Below are positions 50,601-62,500 of a stretch of DNA of 64,000 bases, in pieces. The notes under the pieces are model-generated. The model did no database searches. It had not been told where the DNA came from and saw only the letters and a program-made list of their open reading frames with translations. The position numbers were made by a program, and so were the translations under genes. The stretch is from Sanderia malayensis (Eukaryota > Cnidaria > Scyphozoa > Semaeostomeae > Pelagiidae). The stretch lies in assembly GCA_013076295.1 (NCBI GenBank), contig RQOL01000876.1, positions 5,208,001 through 5,272,000 of the forward strand, in the 5' to 3' direction. The first letter of the stretch is position 1. Each line of letters begins with the position of its first letter.

Positions 50601-52602
50601 AATACGAGATTAATCCCGTTCAACGACACGGGGGAAGACCAGTAGGTAAGTGCATACATTGCCTTTAACAAAACCGACGATTGATGGCAGTTGCCCAGTA
50701 ACTGTGCTGGGCTAATTGATGACGAGGAATTGGAAGTAGAAGCTTCATGCATAATGATAAGCTACTGTATGTTACTTTATGCAACATGCGTCAGAGTAGA
50801 ACACAAGCAAGGGAGAGAGACATGGCATTGTAGCATGCATCATATCATGCCAAGGCTTTATATTTCGAGTCATTCTCCACCACTCTCTAGATTTTTTTGG
50901 GAAAAGTTTGAACAGCGACAGCTGGAGTGCACCAGCAAGCTTTTAGGCTTCCCCATATGAAAACAATACAACATAATGCCAACATACCTTAGAAGCAAAA
51001 CAAGCATCTGCGGTAGATGATTCTCATTTTGATATTACTGATGTTAATTTTGTTGTCTTTTTTTGCTTTATGTAAGTACATGTTTCAATTATCATTCAAG
51101 TGGTTTGCGATTGGAGAGAGTTGTCACTTCACATCAACGCTACAAAATTTAAATAGGATCTGTTAGTGTTTTATAAAAAAATATTAATACATCGTTACTT
51201 AATTTTGAATATGTTGCAGAATACATGAACGTCAGCTCAATGATGAAGGACTTAAACAGTAAAAAGATTGATGGTAAGTGTTAATTTTTACTTGCAGCTT
51301 TAAATAGAAAAGACAATTCCGCGTGATCAAAGAGCTTTGTCAACTGTGGCCCTTGCTTTATTCAATTTTACAGGAATCCTGATGGATAAGTTAGTTTTGA
51401 AGCATTACTGGAAGGAAATAGAGAGCCTTGTGTCGAAAGATAATGCCATTATTGTAAAAGAAGACGTGCCAAATTCAGACACTGCTATTGGATTGTTATT
51501 TCGATCAAATCAGTGGGGAACGTTTCTGAAAGAGTTTTTCGCTTCCAATAAAGATGCCGATAAGAGAATGCAACTCAAGGCAGTAAAAAACATGAAATAT
51601 AAGGTAATGTCAGCTGTGTCTTATAAGGGAGTGTACGTATATTAACCTGTTCACGCGTGAAAGCACATGACGCATTAATTGATCGATGCCATTGTCATTT
51701 CTCCCTGGTCTGACTTCGCCTGAGTTTGATTTGCGGCATGAATGCTGTATTTAGTTTGCTCAAATTAATGCAGAATAGAACCTCTTAAAATTAAAATCAT
51801 TTACCATGATCAACCATTATGATTGGTTTATAGATTTATAAAAGAACATTGTTGGCAACAGTCGTAATAAAGTTACAAAGTGCTTCTGCCTAAATGTCAC
51901 AATTTATTTCGATTAATTGGAGTGGAGTGTTATCATATTGCGTTGTTTTATTACATCATTTTTCTCAACTTCTACAATCTTGATTCCTTAGTTGCCGAAT
52001 CCTAGCATTCCAAGGCCTGTCACCTCGAATCCCTTCAATTCGCCAGCGATATACAAAAAATTACTCTCTGAATTTGGTTTGTCATGTCTGATCATATTGG
52101 CAACTGGTTTTGGGTTTGCCATTATAAGAAGGCTTATTAGTAAAAGATTGTTTCATAGAAAGATCTTCTCAAAGCAACTTTCTGAAGATGGTAGGCAGTC
52201 CATCAGGGGCAATAATTATCATCATTTGCTAAATATTTTACGAAATGAATGTTCATGGTCCACTATCATAACACAGTGGATATAGTTACACTGTACTTGT
52301 CTTGTGTACTTCATTTGTACTGTTCTCGTATTGTAATTGCTATGTTCTTGTACTGTTCTTACACTGTACATACATTCTAATTGACTTGCTGTTTCTTTCT
52401 GCCCGAAGTTGTGCTAAATATGACGATGAAGGAGAAGGAAAAACCGGACCAACTTGAAATCATGCAAAGAAAAATAGAAGAATCAATGTTGAAAGAGATC
52501 AGAGAGCAGTTTGATAAACTCAGGGCAGGATCAAAGCAACAAGACAAGGGGGGAAATGTCGCAATAAAAGTCAACCCAAAAGAAGCTGTGAGCACGTTTT
52601 AA
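47626..52602 (+). CDS. Paralogue E: iGluR-like channel with K+ selectivity filter
   Basis: Nine exons: 47626-47920, 49254-49588, 49735-49829, 49932-50088, 50570-50645, 51220-51273, 51374-51603, 51992-52190 and 52409-52602, giving 544 residues. Domains as in the other copies, with FELPPYIFVDKNGTVDGI, PELLK at the exon 1/2 junction (as in C), Lys in DANKMFGEL, filter TVGYGDKAPKS, TM2 with TASITSAMTSALL, S2 with GILMDKLV, TM3, and tail ending EAVSTF. Its introns are a mosaic: intron 2 is nearly identical to that of C, intron 3 is like that of B, and the start of intron 4 is like that of D. This points to gene conversion or unequal exchange. Predicted cell-surface ligand-gated K+ channel; ligand unknown. 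Confidence 0.87.
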
Positions 52603-53569
52603 AGCAATGTGATAGCTGAACTGACCATAGTCTCTTATGACTAGATGAACTAACTGATGTAAAATTTCTCAACTGAAAACTTTACCATCACTTAAGTATC
52701 ATATTCAGCAGCAGATAATTTGGAAATTTTTAAAAGACACTTTTTAATGCATACACATAAATACATTTTTTCACAAGTATGCACAGTACCCGTTGAACTG
52801 CTTAGCGTGAAATGATCAGTTGCTATAGCCATAATGTTATAAATTTATACAATGTTTCTTTCTGGGCCATCCGTTTTGAAACGCCTCACACGCAACGCCT
52901 CGTCGTAGTGTTTGAGAAACCGTGTCACTGCACAAAGAAACTTGCTCCATTGCTATTGCCAGAGAGCTATTACTGAAGAGTAGTTAAGCATACTGCAGGT
53001 TGGTATCAAGATATACAGCTGAAAAAATCTCATGAAATCGCAAGATCAAATATGCATAGCTTTTCCACGTTTTAGCGCCGGCTGTATCGGCAAAATGAAC
53101 GCCTGACAACATAAAAATTACAAAAATGAAGCTAAAAGTTTGCCATCGGTTAGCTGTCGCCTAACTTTGCTTTTTCTAGAGCTTTCATGTTAATTATAAG
53201 TAGAAATCTGCTTATTTATGTTTGCTGTTCTGAATAGGTATCCGCCAAGTCAATAATTTAACAGACAATAATCTTAATAGAAGTCGACTGGCAGCTGCCT
53301 GCATCTCAATTTTTCATCCTTGATAAAAATCAACAATGAGATTCTAGTTTTGATTGACAACATTTTCAATTTCAATGGAGACACCAGCTAATGCTAAGCA
53401 AATTCAGATGCATAAGTATAGCTACATGTGAATCAATATAGAAGGAACAGTAGCAGATCTGTGAGTTGTGAATAGCATCAGCGTCAGGGGAGAGAGAGGA
53501 CTGCTACCAAAAGCAATACCTGCATTGTTATCAGCAGTAGCAATAAGAATAAAAGCAGCATAAGTAAAG
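52603..53569. other. Spacer between paralogues E and F
   Basis: The first 160 bp match the 3' flank of paralogue C. The rest, up to the F upstream box, is unlike the other spacers. No other gene seen. Confidence 0.5.
53371..53395 (+). promoter_or_regulatory. Conserved upstream box of paralogue F
   Basis: TTCAATGGAGACACCAGCTA, about 175-200 bp before the ATG; a diverged form of the array box that keeps GACACCAGCTAA. Confidence 0.35.
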
Positions 53570-56500
53570 ATGACAAAGTGCATTTTGACAGTGTTGCATA
53601 TTGTTTTATTGGCAACACTTGCTTCTCTTTGCGTGGATTGTGGTGATCTGAACTGTAGTGACCGAACAGAGCAATCAAAAACTTGTGCATCTCGATTTGA
53701 TATGCTTGAAGCTACAATGGCACTTGTCAATCCTACCGGCAACTGTTCTCGTGTCAAACAATGGTATTGTATGTGCAGGGAAAGCACACTTAAAGTGGTG
53801 TTTTTTGAGTTTCCACCTTATATTTTCGTCGACACGAACGGCACAGTTGATGGAATAATCCCAGGTATATTTAACGAGTTCAACATTTAACTATTGTCTT
53901 GTCTCATATCAACTGACCAATCAGGGCGCTTAGAGAACAATAGAAATGTAACAAAAACACCTGCCATGATAAACAGTTGCTCTAAGGCTCTTGATTTGTC
54001 GCAATTGTTAGCTTTTTCTTAATTATTAAAAACCAAATCGATAATTTCCCAATATGCCCAGAAACAACCAATTCCTTTTATTTTTTTTATTTAGGTTTAT
54101 TGAATATAGCAATTGATTCTTGTTGTTTTGGATGCACAAATATCATTTACAGAAAACCATTGAGAAGTATAAAGGAACTGATATCAGTGTACTATAATTC
54201 CTCCTACTTTGATGTTTTCCTACCAGCCAATGCTGATAAAAATGCAGAAAGAGTTTTTGGCGACCCTTTTGTGAAACTATTTACGACACCAGGCTTCGAG
54301 TTTATTCATTTAGATAATGAATCTAAGTTAGTAATGAACAAGCTAATGGGTTCGCTTACGGCTAATTGGTCACTACTTGCCATTGGTTTGATACTAACAG
54401 TGCATGCTGGAGTTATTATCTGGATGTTGGTAAGATTTAAAAAACTGTTTTCATCGGTAATTTGTAAATTATCAGCTTATAATAAAATTTAAGCTTCAAA
54501 TTAAGATAAGCAGATAACGAGGATAAGGATGATGGTGACAATGAAAATAAAAGAAAAATTCTGTCACAAACATAAAAGTAACAGTCATTTCTTTTATTTC
54601 AGGATTCACATAAAAATCCAGATGAATTTCCATCATGCTTCCTATCAGGCATACTTGAAGGGTCGTGGTGGGCTTATATTTCTATGACAACGGTTGGGTA
54701 AGAAACCCAGTTTAACTCAATCTAACAGCACCGATTTTTAAGACATTGATTTGTGATAAACATGGAAAGTTAAAATAAAGTGCCCATAAGAAAACAATGC
54801 AAATCAATAACACATGATTAAGATGCATTAAATTCGTTGATAGTTTGATCACTTAATAACTCAAGGCATCCGATTATCATGAAGCACAAATTTTGAAAAC
54901 TATTACTGCAAAAACGTATATTGATGTAGCTCTCCATGTTATCTAAATGTTAATAAAACATAAGAAAAACACCAAATTTGGAAATTTATTCAAAATATTT
55001 ATGTAAGATTGTCGACTTTTATTCATTCACTGGATTAAAGGAAAAAATGTTTTTCACTATTTTCTTGTAACCCACTCACAGCTATGTCTAAAGCTGATTG
55101 TTTATTGAATCCATTTCATTGAAATTGAATACATTTTCATTTCAAGAAGATGTATTCAACTTCTTCTGATAATTTTGAACCAAACTTTCTATTACCAAGG
55201 TATGGTGACAAAGCCCCAAAATCTCAAATTGGCCGACTGTTTTCTGTAATTTGGATAACAATGGGTGTGGTGCTTGTTGCATTATTCACAGCCTCGCTTA
55301 CATCAGCAATGACCTCGGCTCTACTTTCAGAGAAGACAAAGCTTGACGGGAAAACCGTAAGTTTATCACTCAATATGTCGTACTGACAAGTTTTTCAAGG
55401 TTAGTTTTTGGCTTGTCCAGCTTCCGCAGTTATAAGTGCCTACTCGATTATACTTGAAGCCCCTGGTATTGGAAATAAATATTATTTTATAACAAGTCTA
55501 TCATACAATTCATTTTTTATACTCTTATCTTGATTTATCATCTGACAACACTTAGCGATCTACATATGAATGTAATGATCTATTTTGACCTTTCAAGTGT
55601 ATGTGAAGCATGTAGCTCACGCCCATAAAGTGGCCACTTTTGTGATGAATAATATGACTTTTTCCATGAGTATTTACTTCATCACAAAGGTGCTTCTCCT
55701 TGTATGGAGGTTTACTACTAGGCATAGTATGTGCTTGTTCTAATTTCTAATTGATACAAATCTACAAAGTACCAAGCTCTAAAATTTGCTATTTTCTATC
55801 GAAGATTGGTATACCGAGATTTGCTGAATTAGTAAACTTCCAGATCAACCCCGTTCAACGAGACGGAGGGACACCTGTAGGTGAGTGTATGTAGAAATAA
55901 TAGTGTATCGTTATCACTATATAACTTTGAGTGTGTTATCGTTATTTAACTTTGAATGTTTTGCAGAATACAAGAATATTAGCTCAATGATGAAGGACTT
56001 GAACAGTAAAAAGATTGATGGTAAATGTCAATATTTACTTGCAGCCTTAAGTAGAAAATACAAGCGCTTGTGAACGTAGTAAGTGTTGTTCTCCTCCGCA
56101 GCCGATTTTTGAAACGTCCGTAGACAAGAGTCTAATGAATGTGATATACCAAATAGATCCCCTCTAAATATTCAGAAAGCCAGCCAAAGTATCCTTTTTT
56201 ATTCACCCCAGAACCGTGTAAGAAGGGAAACCCATGCAACATCTGTGCTAGCGAAGTGCTTTGAACGTGGGCTCGTGATGTAGTTTCACATTCATAGATA
56301 TTGCATCCACTTATATCAACTGTGGTCCCTGCTCTATTCAATTTTACAGGAATCCTGATGGACAAGTTAATGTTGAGGTATTATTGGAAGGAAATAGAGA
56401 GTTTTGTGTCGAAAGATAATGCCATTATTGTAAAAGAAGACGTACCAAATTCAGACACTGCCATTGGATTGGAATTCAAATCAAATCAGTGGGCAGAATT

Positions 56501-57775
56501 TTTAAAGGAGTTCTTCGCTTCTAACAAAGATGCCGATAGGAGAATGCAACTCAGAGCATTACAAAGCATGAAAAATAAGGTGAAGTCTTTGACGTCTGAA
56601 TAAGCAGTTTTGTCTTATCAGGGGAAGGGGAGTATAGATCCATACCACCTTGGATGACATAGAAAGAATACTTTTAGGTCATTCGTAGTAAAACTGGCAC
56701 GGCCACAGCACGGTGCTTTTTCCATGCTGTGCAGTGCTTTAACCGTGCTGGAAAATCCTTGCAAGGCAAAGACGTCGTGCTAGCGCCGTGCTGGAGTAAA
56801 ATATCCTGGCACGACGTTTGCAGTAACATACATGCCACCAAGAAAACTCTGTGACTATCTTGGTGACATGTATGTTAGTACAAATTAGTTCAGTCTAATT
56901 TGAACCCTCATGAATTGGAACAAATTCTGTGTTTCTTTGGTTAGATTTAGATTTGCAAAACAGCATCTTTGAACACGGTTGTATTATAATTATGAATAGC
57001 CCTCCAGGGCTTCATTTTTGACTAAGGTGTATCTTATTCTATTTTACTAACTTATTACATCAAATTTTTGACAATTACATTATTTCTACAACATTGATTC
57101 CTTAGCTGCCGAATCCTAGCATTCCAAGGCCTGTCACCTCGAATCCGTTCAATTCGCCAGTGATATACAAAAAATTACTCTCTGAATTTGGTGTGTCATG
57201 TGTGATCATCCTGGCAATTGGTTGCGGGTTTGCCGTTATCAAGAAGTTTCTTGGTAACAGATTATTGTGCTATGGGAAGATCTGCTCAGTGCCAAATCTT
57301 GAAGATGGTGGGTAGTCCAAAAAGCAAAAACTATCAGAACCCGTTAAATTTTTAAAACAATTATACGGTCAGTGGAGGGTTGTGAGATCAGAGACAAGTT
57401 GCCAGTGGCAACAGTAAAACCTTCTTTTATTGGCCCCAAAGCCTAGATTTGGTTTCTGCAGTGGGGTAGCTGTTACACTGCATTTGCATTGTTCTAGATT
57501 TGTACTGCTCTTCTGGTATTGTTCTTGTACAATTCCTGTGCTGTACACGCACGGCTCTTGTACTATTTGAATTGTAATTGACCCGTTACTACCTTCTCCC
57601 CGTAGGCATGCAAATCATGACTGGAAAACCAGACCAACTTGAAATCATGCAAAGAAAAATAGAAGAATCAATGTTGAAGGAGATCAAAGAGCAGTTCGAT
57701 AAACTCAGGGCTGATACAAGACAAGTGGGAATGTCAATAAATATCAACCCAGCAGAGGATGTGAGCAAATGTTAA
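53570..57775 (+). CDS. Paralogue F: iGluR-like channel with K+ selectivity filter
   Basis: Nine exons: 53570-53864, 54095-54429, 54603-54697, 55200-55356, 55805-55880, 55967-56020, 56350-56579, 57106-57307 and 57606-57775, giving 537 residues. It is the most compact copy: intron 1 is only 230 bp against 1.3-2.3 kb elsewhere, and it lacks the intron-1 conserved element. Signal peptide, FEFPPYIFVDTNGTVDGI, Arg kept in NAERVF, TM1, filter TVGYGDKAPKS, TM2 with TASLTSAMTSALL, S2 starting IGIPRFAELVNF with GILMDKLM, TM3, and a short tail beginning GMQIMTGKPDQLEIM and ending AEDVSKC. Exon 3 is the same as in A (DSHKNPDEF), whereas the 3' end of exon 4 resembles D and E. Intron 7 contains a near-palindrome (56824-56880). 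Predicted ligand-gated K+ channel. Confidence 0.86.
56824..56880. repeat. Imperfect inverted repeat in intron 7 of paralogue F
   Basis: GTAACATACATGCCACCAAG pairs with CTTGGTGACATGTATGTTAG across a loop of about 17 nt, with two mismatches. Just before it, 56696-56816 carries several GCACGGT/ACCGTGC repeats. It may be the core of a small MITE. Confidence 0.6.
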
Positions 57776-58374
57776 GGCAACTTCATGGCTGAAATATCAT
57801 ATTATTATGTTACCTAATACCATATGATACTGTATACTATTCTATCTGTACAATATGTTTATATTTTTTATTTAATGAAACATTTTAATGAAAGAAGAGG
57901 TGAGGAATTGGAAACTCCTCAAATGGACTGCAACCTCTTCTTTAATTCGAATTATTCATTATTAATGCTCTTTACTTTTGTGCATTTTATGTCAGAATTA
58001 ACACCACTATTTACTTATACATTATATTATATATTATGCACTTGATATCTAAATTCATTTATCAAACTCATTTAATTGCATTTTCAACTTTTCCATTGCT
58101 TGGTAGAATGAGAGCTCAGTAAGAAAGGGCTATTTATCTTCAGAAGAAGCAAGAAGATGAAACAAGAGAGAAAAACAATGATTATTTACAAGCAAGTTTC
58201 TTCATAAACTTTCAAGCAAATTCAACACACACAAGGAATCTGATTAAAATGTGATGATTTTAATTAATAATAAAAGTTTTCTCACAAAGGAATGAAATTA
58301 CAGGATACAGTCAAGCATGACAACATTTACTGATTACTTTCAATATACTGATCAATTTCATGAACTAACATAAT
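57776..58374. other. Convergent spacer between paralogue F and UQCRFS1
   Basis: AT-rich 3' flanks of two convergent genes. TTTATT-type sequence near 58258-58272 could be the UQCRFS1 poly(A) signal on the minus strand. No gene recognised. Confidence 0.45.
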
Positions 58375-59357
58375 TTATCCGACAACCAGAGTTGTCTCAT
58401 CGGTAAACGTATACTCTGGCACTTCCAAGTTCAATGGAGCAGGGCCTCTTCGAATTCTTCCGGAAGCATCGTAATGCGAGCCGTGGCATGGACAATAATA
58501 TCCACCATAATCACCAGCATCAGCAATGGGTACGCATCCAAGATGAGTACACACACCAATCACAACCAGCCATTGGGGGTTTTTAACACGTTCCTCATCA
58601 CCTTGACAGTCTATGAGTGTCTTGATATCAACAGCCCTGACTTCTTCAACTTCAGATGGAGATCTGTGCCTGACAAACAATGGCTTACCTCTCCACTTAA
58701 TTGTGACACTTTTGCCTTCTGGGATCGTCGTAAGATCAACTTCTACTTTGGCCAGAGCCAGTACGTCGGCAGAGGCACTCATTGTTGAAAGGAAATCAAC
58801 AAGGATATTTTTACCCGCATGTGCACCAGTGACTCCTAACCCAGTGAGCATCATGTATGTGAATGCACGCTGTGTGTGTGGTGTTGATGGTGCAGTCGGG
58901 TCTTTAGTGCTGTCACGGCGGTATTCAGAAAAATCAGGTACTGATAGATCTGTATGACTAAATCGTACTTGGGTTTTTCCTAAAATGAAATTTGACATCT
59001 ATCAATGATCAATGTTGTAAAATTTGCACACTCCTCAAATGGCTCATTTAGATACGCGATTTTATTGCTTCTTTAATCTCACAAATAATATTGGTTTACA
59101 CATCGCAATAAGTTTAATCATCTGATATATTGCAATGTTACATGTAAACTATAAGTTGATGAAAACGTACCTAACATTTTGGTGGTCATTAGGCCTTTGC
59201 CAGATGGGGCAGCATAGTTCAGCTTCGAGTCTTTTAACACTGTGATTTTTTCACCAACGACGACAGCAGGAGCTATTCTTGCTACTGGTGATGTCAATGT
59301 ATTAGTACAGTTCAAAAACCGGGAAAAACCGGAGGATATATTTCGAGTTGCCAACAT
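58375..59357 (-). CDS. UQCRFS1: Rieske iron-sulfur subunit of cytochrome bc1
   Basis: Carries electrons from ubiquinol to cytochrome c1 in mitochondrial complex III. Two exons on the minus strand: 59357-59171 and 58979-58375, giving 263 residues. I start at ATG 59357 ([14 protein letters not shown]), a basic mitochondrial presequence; the in-frame codon upstream is TTG, not ATG. The N-terminal half has the tail/transmembrane region ([20 protein letters not shown]). The cluster motifs are CTHLGC (206-211) and CPCHGS (225-230), so the 2Fe-2S ligands Cys206, His208, Cys225 and His228 and the disulfide pair Cys211/Cys227 are all there. The chain ends [14 protein letters not shown] as in animals. 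It is head-to-head with IPO4 at 181 bp. Intact. Confidence 0.97.
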
Positions 59358-59538
59358 TTTTGCTTCGTCCAAAATGGCGAATAATACGAGAGAAGAGTTG
59401 CACTGCGCGTGCGCTGCTTATTAAAAGTGGACAATTTCGAATCACAACCTCGCTTGGAAAAATGGAAGTGGTTTTTTAATGGCGGGAGTTGCTGTGACAT
59501 TTCCAAATTATTAAAAAGTCTCAATTTCTTTATCAGTC
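59358..59538. promoter_or_regulatory. Short bidirectional promoter of UQCRFS1 and IPO4
   Basis: Only 181 bp separate the two ATGs of divergent housekeeping genes, so their promoters must overlap or sit within this segment. It contains GAAGTG/ATGGCG sequence compatible with ETS or YY1 sites, but no site is certain. Confidence 0.55.
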
Positions 59539-62500
59539 ATGTTAACTGCTGCCGATTTAGAGCAGATATTACTGCAACTGTCAGTACCCGACAATAAAGT
59601 CATTGAGAAGGTCTGTAGGTTGTGTCACTAGATTTATTTTGATCTCTTTAATCAGTAATTTGTGAAGGCTTCTGGAATCTTTGCTAGGCCGACCACGTGT
59701 ATTGAATAGTGGTAGGCCGGAGAAGGGGGTGTGGCAAATGTTAAAGATGGGATTGGGGTACTGGGCTGGGAGCAGCATGGGGAGGAGAACCTATGTGCGG
59801 AGAACCTCCTTGTATTCAAATAGTCAATGTAGTTAAATCAGTTCTTTGATTTCTCTCTTTGTACTTTTTTCTTTCATATTCTATAGGCAACATTGCAACT
59901 TAAAAATGCCTTCACAAGTCCTGATATTGTATCTGCACTTGTTAAGGTTTTACGAGAATCGACAAATGGAACAGTATGTTTTTTAATTACTAAAGTAATT
60001 CTACTTCTACCTACTATGACCCCCAATCAGCTAAACATTAAATAGTTGCTTAGTATTGCAACATGTGGTATTCAATAGATGATACCATCCTATGTTTTCG
60101 TAGGTAAGACAGTATGCAGCAATTTTGCTTAGAAGGAGAATTGTCAAGCATTGGAAAAAATTAACACCTGATGCAAAAGTGGGGTATGCCAGTAGGATTT
60201 TTATTTAACACGCACTTAAGCCACAAAAATAACTGAATGGTTTTGACCTTATCAGCCATCACTACCCCCTTATGCAAGTCATATGAGCAAGGATTTTCAA
60301 AATGTATTAGATATGAACTAGAAGATATGTTTTCAGCATATCTGCTGGAACTGATTTGCTTATATTTTGTTTAGACTGAAGTCATCATTGCTCGAAATTC
60401 TTTGCTTGGAAACTGAGTGAGTAATCTATATCCACAAAGCATTTTACTTTTTAATACTGATATACGTATTTGCTAAGAAAAAGTAAATTTTAATTGTTTT
60501 TATTTATTTCCAGACATCTAGTGCGGAAGGCATCTTGCCAAGTTGTGAGCCATTCTGAACTTTTCCAAAATCATAGCTATAGGAGATGTCTTCACCTTTG
60601 TTTAAATTACTCTTGGTTGATTTCAAAATATTCCATTGTTTTTTTATCACTACGTGTTCCAATCGACAGGTAAGTTCCATTGCAAAACAGGAATTCAAGG
60701 GCAGTGGTTGGCCAGAAGTTCTTCAGTATATAGGAAATTCAGTGAAAAGCCAGGATGCAGTGCAAAAGGAGGTATGCAACTACCAGGGAACATCTACATT
60801 CAATGCTATATTAATCTAGTCATTGTCATTCACATGAAGAAGGAAGTATAATACATGTAGTGTCGCTTCTAGGTTGGATATCTTCTGCTAAGCTGTGTAT
60901 GTGATTCAACTGGAGAGATGGTAATTGCACATTTTGAAAATGATTTTTGCAAATTTAAAAAGATTTTGTTAGACATTGTTCAAGGGGCTAAGATCATCAA
61001 GCATTTCTATTCTTTCAGTTAAATCCGTAATAATTAACTGTTTATTGGATTTTTCAGCTAAAACCTTTCTACAGAGACTTGTTTCCCATCTTTGATGCTG
61101 GACTATCTGATAATAGCAACAAAAAATTGGCATTTTACTCTATCAAGTAAGACATATTTTGAATTTTGCTTATTTATTCACCCCTTCTGATTCAATTAAT
61201 ACACTACCCTTTTCATAATAATCATCGTAACCATCAAATAACCAACTAGGATAATTGTGTATGCTTTTATTTTAAGGGGAATGACTTCCTTAGTGCCATG
61301 TTTTGGCACCGACGAAGAGGTAATAACTACTGCTCTATGTTATTCTTATACCACTCCTCTATTTGCCAGCCCTAAGACAACGTTTGCTAATTTCTCAAGG
61401 ATCTGTTTCCCCTTCAGGCTTTCCTCAAACCCATTATACCTAAAGCCATGGCTGTTGTCAAAGAACTTCTACAAATGGATGAGGTGAACAATATTCTCTA
61501 CATTATGCCAGTCATTTCATTGCAATGTAATACCCTAGTTATGCGATATACAGACAGCATCCAGTGTGTAAACTGTTTTAAAGAAGCTATCTGGTTTTAC
61601 TTCAAAGGATAAAGCTTGTGAGGCACTTGATTTTTTTGATGAACTTGTCGAAATAGAGTTTGGCATCATTGTTCCATATGTCAAGTCTTTGGTTGAGCTC
61701 TGTCTTCAAGTAAGTGATAATTTGAATTATTCTTTTATTTCCATAAATTAGTTGAGAATTCTGGTTTTCCATTGTTTTAAATTCCATTAATTAGTTGAGA
61801 GTTCTTGATTTCCATTGTCTTAAATTACCTTTAAAATCGGTAAAAAACTGAATTTTAATTCATGATTCCAATGCATATTCCCTTACTTTTTAGATAGCCC
61901 AGTGCGAAAATTTTGGTGATACGCTACGAGTCAAAGCTCTCTATCTTGTTTGCTGGGCTTGCAGAAGAAAAGCAAAGGTTGTGTTGCAAGTTTGCGACTC
62001 TTTTACTTATAAACCACGCTATAGCTCAAGGGAATTGTCATTCTCTCATGAAAGGCAAATCTGACCATTGGGAATATCGTAGCAAAATACGCCTTGTGGT
62101 TTTTTTATGAATAACGATCAATTATTGTACGAATAAACAAATATGCCAGGATATAAAAGAAACTAGTTATATACTATTACAATTGCCGTACGTCACTTTA
62201 TTGATTTTTTTTATGAATGTACGAGTTTTAGCAGTATTGCATTGGATACATAAATATTTTAAACGACATTTGTTAATCTTTTAAATCCACAGGCGTTGTT
62301 GAAGTCCCAAATGCTTGGCCCTCTTCTTGAAATTTTGCTTTCCTTGATGAGTTTAAATGAACATGCTGACATGTCGCAAGAAGATGCTGACGATGATGAT
62401 GATAATGATGCGGAAAGAGAAATGGAAGGAAGTACATTGCCCTCCGTTGCTGCTCAGGTGCGCCTATGATCTGTAGCAGTGCTTTTTCATAGCACGTACA

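Noticed and set aside
58474..58957. Plus-strand ORFs across UQCRFS1
   Set aside because: They lie opposite the Rieske coding exon, which has full family motifs.
61257..61487. ORF of 76 codons in IPO4
   Set aside because: It reads through exon 9 and intron sequence in a mixed frame; the spliced model explains the coding parts.
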